Source of the DNA: Lobulomyces angularis | Lineage: Eukaryota; Chytridiomycota; Chytridiomycetes; Lobulomycetales; Lobulomycetaceae | Direction: 5' to 3' | NCBI GenBank assembly: GCA_027604685.1 | Contig: JADHYX010000180.1 | Location: 4,219-42,261, forward strand | DNA length: 38,043 nucleotides | Shown: piece after piece, positions 31,355-38,043 of the stretch | Layout: the number at the start of each line of letters is the position of its first letter | How positions within the stretch are numbered: the stretch's first letter is position 1 | Program-made: the position numbers and the translations under genes | Notes under the pieces: generated by a model | Database searches by the model: none | What the model was told of the DNA's origin: nothing | What the model saw: the letters and a program-made list of their open reading frames with translations, nothing else

Positions 31355-32530
31355 CTGCTTGGAGGATACGTTGATTATGTTTACGAAAAAAATTTTTTTT
31401 TTTTTTTTGATATGGAGGACTAAGAAATTTTTTAGAAGAAATGGAATGATGGAGTTTGCGAGTAAAAAATTCAATCAAAAAATTATTGTTTAGTCGTTGC
31501 TATTGAGCTTTAATTGAGACATTGGCAAGTCACAGTTGAAACTAAAGTTTTTGTGGCATGAAAAATTGATGAAACATCTACTGAAATGTCTAATCTTTTA
31601 TTTAAAACAAAGGAATTGGTTTAATTAGGTTTTAATTATTTCATATGAAACCACGTAAAAAAAAGTGATTTAACGTAAAAAAAAAAAAAGTCTTCACAGT
31701 AAGTATTGATGTAATGTAATTCCTCAAGGAGCAATAGCACAAAAATTTCAATTTATTTCAACAATATGTAAGTCTATTTACAAACAAACATCTTTAAAGT
31801 TGGTATCGCTGAAACAGTTGTTTCAATTTTTGGTTCTTTTGCTAGACCTTATTATGTAAAATCCAATTTTTTGCTATAGTTATATATCCTATTTAAATCT
31901 ATTTAATTACCAAACCAAAGAAAACTTTGATATATAGCTGATTAAAATAGTTATGTTATAGTTAAATGTGTACTGGTTTATAACTTAAGTACCACTTCAT
32001 ACATCCAATTACTAGAGATTATTTTGTGATTGATAGACAATAACTAATAGGTGATTATAAAAATAGTAGAATTAAGCTTATTTTTTTTTAATCGATGACC
32101 TGGGAATTGATAAGGAACTGTTGCATAGTTTGCATGGTCTGTTCTTTATGTGGAAATGACTGTAACAATGAATTAAAAACTTTTCCGATATGTTCCGTGG
32201 CCAACCATTATGCCACTAGCAAGTTCATGACATGGCATTAGAAGCCAGCTGCTGCATCTGCTGTGATTGTTGCTAAAATGTTTTTCAAACAATGTATTTA
32301 GAAACACATTGTCTACAAATCTATTTTTAGAATTAAGAATGCGGCTAAAAATTTAATTGTCATTCATTTTTAGATCTTAGATGTACATTCAAAAATAAAA
32401 ACAATAAACCCATGTTTCGAGTTAATTCTTTAGGTACCACATCAGTTCTATCTCTTAATATAAAAACAAGAAGATTTTTTCCTTAAAGTAAATTCTAAAA
32501 ATTATAGTTTTACAATTTTAATTTTTAGAG
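31355..32530. other. 1.2-kb divergent intergenic region
   Basis: Lies between the 5' ends of the CPSF_A-family gene (-) and the SLC35F6-like gene (+). Mostly A/T-rich without coding signal, but 32095-32290 is clearly less biased and holds the Cys-rich short frame listed separately. An acceptor-like tttttag at 32528 immediately before the next ATG suggests a 5' UTR intron of that gene. Confidence 0.5.
32095..32241 (+). pseudogene. Cys-rich 48-codon frame, possible MYND relic
   Basis: An ATG-to-TAG frame of 48 codons in a G+C-richer island contains eight Cys (CCIVCMVCSLCGNDC, then PICSVANHY ... TWH). The C-x2-C, a later C-x2-x-N-x-x-Y and a terminal W-H recall a MYND finger, but two expected Cys positions read Ala. 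A second Cys-dense stretch (SCCICCDCC) follows in another frame. It may be a decayed copy of a short MYND gene, or a genuine micro-protein. There is no conservation evidence. Confidence 0.25.
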
Positions 32531-33855
32531 ATGCAGTTTACTTTTAATTCCATAAGAATATTTTTACTATTCGTTGGATATTTAATTTGTGAAGCATCTC
32601 TAACTCTAATTTCAAAAGATCAAGATTTACAGTGTGTTAAAAACTGCCAACGTCAATCTATCTTTGAAGAAAGCCAACATTTTAACCAACCTTATCTGCA
32701 ACTTTTGGCAGTTCTCATCGGCATGGTGCTTTGCTTAATTCCTGGATATATAATGGATTGTTTTAAACCAGATAAAATAAAGAAAAGTAGTCCTGGAGAT
32801 ATCTTTTCAAGTACTGAAACATTATATATAGAAGATATGGAACAAAAAGAAAAATTCCATAAAGAAAATAAACTAAAAAAAGGATTTTTTTTAGTTTTAA
32901 TTACATTTATTGACTTGTTTGCTACTTTCTTTTCGTATTTGGGTATATTTTTAATTACTTATTGATAAAAACTTTGACTTCCATTTATAAAAATTATAGG
33001 ATTGATATATATATCTGCCTCAATTCATAGTATGTTATCTGGCTCAGTTATTCTTTTCACTACTTTATTTTCCATCTTGATATTAAAAAATAAGTATTCA
33101 AAAGTTGAGTATATTTTTCTGTTTGTTGTTTTCATGGTATAAAAGATTCCATATATATCAATAATTTAAATTAAAATCAACTAGGGTGCCATTGTTGTAG
33201 GATTTTCGAGTTTTTACAGCAATACTGATAATCAAAATGTTAATATCGGTATTGGAATTTTTTTTACTTTTTTAGCAGATGCAATACTTTCAATTCAAGC
33301 AGTTTTACAGGAAAAATTTTTGGATAAATTTAAAAGAACTAATCCCATGTTAATAGCAGGTATGTCTCTACATTACTTTGAATTTAACAGTTTTATTTAT
33401 TTTTTGTAGGATACATTGGATTTATTGGTTTAGTTATTTTGGGAATAATTTCTCCTGTTGTACAATATTCAGTTAATCATGAAGTCACTGGAAATATATT
33501 CAATATTGTTCTTGGTTACAATCAAGTAATGGAAAACAAAAGGTTACTTATTAGTTTCGCAATATTTATTCCTGCAATATCCATTTATAATGTTATTATA
33601 CTCTACACTCTTAAATACTCTTCGGCTCTAAATTTAAAGATTGTTGGATGTTTGAGGTATGATCGTTTATTTAAAAAAAAATTTTAAACTTTATTTTTCA
33701 GCCCTGTTCTAGTTTGGTTTGTCAGTTTCCTAGCAAAAACAGAATCATTTTTCTGGATACAATTTTTAGGATTTGTTTTAATGATTTGCGGAACTATACT
33801 TTTTGAAAAGCATGAGCTGGTTAAACAAATTTTTAAAAAAATTAAAGCGTTTTAA
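32531..33855 (+). CDS. SLC35F6-like drug/metabolite transporter
   Basis: Five exons: 32531-32942, 33000-33136, 33185-33359, 33410-33656 and 33702-33855 (374 residues). About ten TM segments. It follows human SLC35F6 closely in order: N-terminal Cys-containing loop with FNQPYLQLLAVLIGMVLCL (SLC35F6 FQHPFLQAVGMFLGEFSCL), DLFATFFSYLGLIYISASIH, MLSGSVILFTTLFSILILK (MLRGAVIIFTGLFSV), GAIVVGFSS, ADAILSIQAVLQEKFLDKFK (IVAIQMVLEEKFVYK), GYIGFIGLVILGII and a closing FWIQFLGFVLMICGTILFE. Relatives sit in lysosomal, mitochondrial or Golgi membranes with poorly defined cargo. The hydrophilic loop after TM2 is longer than usual and acidic. It is a different subfamily from the SLC35F gene at 35901. Confidence 0.87.
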
Positions 33856-34104
33856 AGCAGAAGAAAAGATTTCTTTTTATTTAAAATTCTTTTTCTAATT
33901 TTTTTATACTAGAAATTCTCGTTTTAATAGAAATTAATAATTTTAGAAGAAAATAAAGGTTTTTAGAGGATAATTTTATGAGTAATTTTTATATATTGCA
34001 GTAACTAAAATTGCAAAAAAAAATATTTTTGCTGTAAATAAATATCTTCTATCATAAATAATTTTATCAGTAATAAGAAAAATTAATAATTGCTTATGGC
34101 ATTA
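33856..34104. other. Convergent 3' intergenic region
   Basis: 249 bp A/T-rich spacer between the stops of the SLC35F6-like gene (+) and the tyrosinase gene (-), with AATAAA-like strings near both ends. No gene seen. Confidence 0.45.
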
Positions 34105-35618
34105 TCATAGAATTAAAAAAATTAAAATAAAAACCAGTTTTAAATTTAGTTTGGTTTTCATAACTTCGTTGCTTTTCTGAATCCAAACCCCAGGAATATT
34201 TGGAGACTTCACCGTCAAATTATTATTATTAATAAAGTTGGTAACATTGATGGTATTGTTTATTATGGTATTAATTTGATCCAGATTTAATCCAGTTTTT
34301 TTAAACCATTCCAATTTAATTGAAGGTGCAACAATAGTACCTAAGAATATGAAAATGCACATAAATTACAAATTAAATTTTTTTAATTGTTAATAAAATT
34401 TTTACCAGTAAAATTTTCTGCAGATTTCAACACCTGTTCACTTGGAAGCTGATAAGAAACACAAACTTGATCTAACTTTAAAACATTTTTTATCGGGATG
34501 TTAAATGGCCGCAAAATTTCTTCGTCAGTTATGTCTACAAAAAATCATAGGTACATATATATAGCTGTATTAAACAAACCTGTAAACTGTTCCCCATACC
34601 TGCTCCCTTCGAAGGAGTCAGGATATTTGTCTTGAAATCTTGAAAACATGTAGTCCACAAAAGAGTGGTGCAGGAAAAACAAGGGATCTAAAAAGAATTA
34701 ACGACATCAATTGGTAAAGAATTTTACCATCAGGAGACTGCCACATGCTGAACTGTCCTCTTGAACCACCAATTCCTTGATGAACAAAAAAGTGTGGGCC
34801 TAACAAAAAAGTTAATGCATTATTCAATTGAATTAGTACCCATTTCGAAATCATAAGAAAATTCAGAAAACTGAGAAGATTCGTTCAGTAGCAATAAAAG
34901 TGCTTGGGGATGAGAAAAAGTTGTAAGTTGATTGTCGGAATTGAATGGGCCGACGGGGGAATAGTCGTGAATTATTGGAGACCGACTAACTGTTGTAGTG
35001 TAATTTTTGAAGTATCCATTATCCACAATATGAGTTTCGCGGTTGGGAGAACCAAAAAACTCAGAAGAAAGGACTGGAGAGAGCCAGGGCCTCTGTGAAT
35101 CTAAAGACTACAAAATTAAAATTAATTAACTACTGAATTTACCCAATCCCAATATGGAACATACTTTCCTCCTCTCGATTGTATTAATTTTTCGAATTCT
35201 TTTAAAAATATTCTATGCCCTTAATTTTTTTTATTAAAAAAATGAAAGTTAAATTTTAATTTAAAGCTTAAAACAAATACATGGTAAAAATCTAGGAGTA
35301 AAATGTGCATAATTCTGTGGGTGATTTCAGTTAGTAGATTTAATTATCAATGGCTTTGTTTACCCAAAAACCACCTTCATTGGGACTATGCCAGTTGACA
35401 AACTTTAATAAAGTTCCATCTTTTGCAAGACTCAAAAAAGCTGCAACATATGCATCCAAGTCACCATCTAACTTCATATCCCTTACTTCTTTTCTGACCG
35501 TATTTCCTGAGCACTGAACAAAGCTGGACTGAGTGGTTGGCCGCGGGCGATTCTGGGGAATCGAGAATATGTAAGGAATGCACGCTAAAACGACAATGAA
35601 GAGAGCCAGGTGCTTCAT
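34105..35618 (-). CDS. Secreted tyrosinase (type-3 copper oxidase), probably GPI-anchored
   Basis: Eight exons: 35618-35364, 35314-35281, 35219-35143, 35107-34840, 34799-34728, 34687-34580, 34534-34406 and 34340-34105 (392 residues). After a signal peptide (LALFIVVLACIPYIFS) comes the usual N-terminal VRKEVRDMKLDGDLDAYVAA segment. CuA ligands are H77 (FVNWHS), H89 (NYAHFTPRFLPWHR) and H98; CuB ligands are H214 and H218 (GPHFFVHQGIGG) and the His pair 242-243 in DPLFFLHHSFVD. YVPYWDW between them is also conserved. All six copper ligands are therefore present, but only after joining exons of 34 and 77 nt. The tail has several sequons and ends in a basic-hydrophobic KLNLKLVFILIFLIL terminus, which fits a GPI signal or a TM end. 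Tyrosinases oxidise phenols to quinones, for melanin or protein cross-linking; the substrate here is unknown. Confidence 0.92.
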
Positions 35619-35900
35619 AAGAACTTTAAAGTTAAATTTTAACTTCGGAGTTTGAAAGTGAGCACAGAAAACAAATTAAAAAGGACGGTAAAAATATTAT
35701 TTGACGATAAAATGCTGCAACTATGAAAGCAGCACTTTCCATTCATCGTCTTAATTTCGATGGTTACCTGTGCTTATTTCTATTTTGGTAATGGCTTTTT
35801 CTTTAAAAGGTAAAATTTTTTTTTTTTTTTTTTTTAACCCAAAAGCAAATTTTTTCTTTATTCCTTTTTTTTTTGAAAAAAACCAACAAATAGAGTAAGT
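35619..35900. promoter_or_regulatory. Divergent promoter region (tyrosinase / SLC35F)
   Basis: A 282-bp spacer between divergent genes. The first half is less A/T-biased and contains short open stretches but no convincing exon; the second half is poly-T and poly-A just before the SLC35F start. Confidence 0.4.
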
Positions 35901-37229
35901 ATGTCATTTGTTGAAAAAGGACACCAATCCAAATTAACTGAGCAGGCTTCCTCTGACAATTCGCCCCCATATGATAGTTCTGTAACCATTAATTCTGGAG
36001 AGGATTCAACTCCGCAAAATTCTGGTAAACTATCACAAGGGATTGTATGGAAAACTCTAGTTTTTAGTATAATTGGTGGACAGTTTCTTGCTTTAGCAAA
36101 TGCTGGTATTTGGAAAATTACTAAATTAAAGTAAAATTTTCACTTTAGGGACCGTTATGTTTGCGAGTTTAACATTTTTCAACACTAACATGGAATGGTA
36201 TCCTTCCATTTTTCCAGTTGAATTGGGTACAGCATTTTGTTAATATTTTAGAAATTTTAATTTAAAATTCTCTAGTCTATCACATTTTATTGGCAATAGC
36301 TGTTATTGTTGCTTTTGCTGGACCAAGGAATATAATCTCGTATTACAGAGAAAATAGAAGCTTACTTCCTTGGTATCCTTTAATGGGTATGTTTTCGTTG
36401 TTAAACTTTGTTAAATCCTTCATCTCATAGCTGCTTTTGATACTGGCGCAAATGTAGTTATATTATTAGCTTTCTCTATGACTTCCCCGTTAAGTGCAAC
36501 TATAATATCAAGTTCTTCTACAATATTCGCTATGATAATATCTTACTTTTTATTGAAAAGACGGTATTATCTCATCCACCTTGGCGCCTCAGTATTCGTT
36601 CTTGCAGGATTATTTTTAATAAATTATTCCAAATATTTGGCACAAGGAGGTTGGGGTGAACAATTTCTTACCGGTAATGTGTTAGCTTTGACTGCTGCTA
36701 TATGTTATGCATCCAGGTAAACTCCTTGTCGATTTTCTTTCTGAAAATATCTTTTCATAGTAATGTTATCAATGAAAAAGTTGCTGTTGCTGAAGGAGAA
36801 AAGTATCCAATTGCTACTATTTTAGCTATGAGCGTATTTGGATCATTTTTCTCTTTAATTGTAGGAAATGGAACTGCTTTTGGACAAACGGATAGAGATG
36901 CTTTTGTCAACCAACCAAGCGCTGGTAAATACTACGTTTTTGGTTTTATTGCTTGCATGTTATTCTTGTACACAATGGCTCCATTGTATCTCCAAAAATT
37001 TGGTGCTATTAGATTTAACTTTTCCATGCTAACAACTGACATATATGTCTTCAGTAAGAATATTTACCAATTCAAATCTGTCTAATTTTTTTTAAATTTT
37101 AAAGTCTTATTGTCTATTGCAAACCCTTCTGAAGCCAAGGCATTAGACGTATTTTATTATCTGGGATTTATCGCTGTTCTCATTGGTTTGTTTATTTTCA
37201 ATTTGAAACAACCTACCGATAGATTATAA
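35901..37229 (+). CDS. SLC35F1/F2-like (DUF914) multi-pass transporter
   Basis: Six exons: 35901-36105, 36149-36226, 36276-36386, 36431-36716, 36761-37053 and 37105-37229 (365 residues). A Ser-rich cytosolic N-terminus is followed by about ten TM segments. Family marks are IIGGQFLALANAG (GQ-xLSL in SLC35F), LPWYPLMAAFDTGANVVILL (YFLLALADVEANYLVV type), LSATIISSSSTIFAMIISYFLLKRRY, HLGASVFVLAGL and NVLALTAAICYASSNVINEKV. DUF914/SLC35F members belong to the drug/metabolite transporter superfamily; proposed cargoes include nucleosides or related polar molecules, but nothing here fixes it. The N-terminus before TM1 (about 50 residues) is low-complexity and not family-specific. Confidence 0.87.
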
Positions 37230-38043
37230 GTTTAATTATATAAAAATGCCAGAATGTAGCTAATTTTTAGTATTAGATTAGTGAATTAATACTTTTTTAA
37301 GAGTACCTCAATAATCATTGCCAATTTCCTTTTTTTTTTATATATAATGAATTATTTAAATTTAAAGATTGTATTACTTGACATGAACAACAGTTTTATT
37401 CTTTGTTGACTTTATGCACTCCTTTTTATTATCAAAAAGGGATTTGAATACCTCTGATTGTCGGATTTAAAAGAGTAGAAAAACCTTTGAATACTGTTCT
37501 TAAATTAAATCTTTTGTAAAAAGTTTGGCATTTCTATCTAACTTCCCTTTATTTAAATAGATATTTATTACTACATTTTACGATATAAAACAAAAGAAAA
37601 TATCGTTAAAACATCCAAAAAAAAAATCAATACTTTTCATTTTTTAAAAGTTGCTTTGACATCAGTTCTTTTTTTTTTTACCAAAGGACAATATATTGTT
37701 TTAAAATTTTGAATCCTCCTTTAACTTTTGTCAGTTTACTTTCATTGGTGACTTTTTGGCTTTTTGACAGAAAAAATTTTTTTCATTGTTCAAAAAATAA
37801 AAATGGATGTCAAAAAAAAGGGAAGAAAAGAAAGAAAAAAATATGTCAAAAAAAAAAAAGGAAAAAAAAAATTGAAAGAAAATTAAAGGGCTCACAAACT
37901 TTTATAAAAAGATCAACGTATTTTTCCTTTTTTTTTTTTTTTTTTTTATTGAATCAAGAATACATCTATAATTCAATTTTTTTTATTCCTTTTTAATATT
38001 TTTATTTAAATCTTTATTCTTTTTTTTTTTATTTTTTTTGTTT
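37230..38043. other. Low-complexity 3' end of window
   Basis: 814 bp with long A and T tracts. A 95-codon frame at 37709-37996 is Lys/Phe-biased from homopolymers and has no domain, so I do not call it. The first 200 bp probably hold the 3' UTR of the SLC35F gene. Confidence 0.55.

Noticed and set aside
37709..37996. 95-codon frame rich in Lys and Phe
   Set aside because: It is produced by A and T homopolymers; no family resemblance and no splice context.
1..38043. CRISPR arrays, transposons, tRNA or rRNA genes
   Set aside because: I looked for regular spaced repeats, terminal repeats with transposase or reverse transcriptase frames, and tRNA-like folds, and found none I could support.

Overview
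This is a gene-dense, extremely A+T-rich window from a eukaryotic nuclear genome. Nearly all protein genes are split by very short spliceosomal introns (about 38-135 nt, mostly 45-70) with GT(A) donors, poly-T tracts and AG acceptors; some carry a ctaac-like branch site. Long A or T homopolymers fill introns and intergenic DNA, and there are two 10-N scaffold gaps. The content is opisthokont: PWP1, an SLC35F6-like carrier, ENPP, a GPI-type tyrosinase, fungal-style UDP-glycosyltransferase, a membrane-anchored SH3 protein and a CCDC78-like kinesin. A zoosporic or other early-diverging fungal relative (chytrid, aphelid or rozellid type) fits best, but this is inferred from gene types only. I assembled exon models by hand; for every spliced gene the exons sum to an intact reading frame.

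Layout. 0.3-2.2 kb: PWP1 (-). 2.4-4.2 kb: ENPP ectophosphodiesterase (+). 4.6-6.0 kb: signal peptide-TM-SH3 protein (+). 6.5 kb: stand-alone MYND zinc finger (+), then 1.8 kb without a confident gene. 8.6-11.5 kb: a 756-residue protein with two probable Mog1/PsbP-like domains (+). 11.85-15.65 kb: degenerate kinesin/coiled-coil protein (+). 15.8-16.5 kb: small helical protein (-). 16.6-18.4 kb: UDP-glycosyltransferase (-). 18.6-19.4 kb: secreted, probably GPI-anchored protein (-). 20.2-21.5 kb: LRR single-pass membrane protein (+). 21.8-22.5 kb: mitochondrial ribosomal protein mL43 (-). 22.7-23.5 kb: low-complexity protein (-). 24.1-25.8 kb: vacuolar-type amino-acid transporter (+). 26.1-26.5 kb: mitochondrial-type RRM protein (-). 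26.65-31.35 kb: 19-exon DDB1/SF3B3/CPSF1-family scaffold (-). 32.5-33.9 kb: SLC35F6-like transporter (+). 34.1-35.6 kb: tyrosinase (-). 35.9-37.2 kb: SLC35F1/F2-like transporter (+). The last 0.8 kb is low-complexity DNA.

There is no operon or obvious single pathway. Housekeeping genes (PWP1, mL43, RRM, CPSF_A family) are mixed with an unusually large share of secretory or surface products (ENPP, TM-SH3, UGT, GPI protein, LRR protein, tyrosinase). The least ordinary items are the tandem PsbP-like protein, the kinesin with an intact P-loop but eroded switches, the TM-SH3 protein, and a short intronless MYND gene accompanied by two possible decayed relatives.
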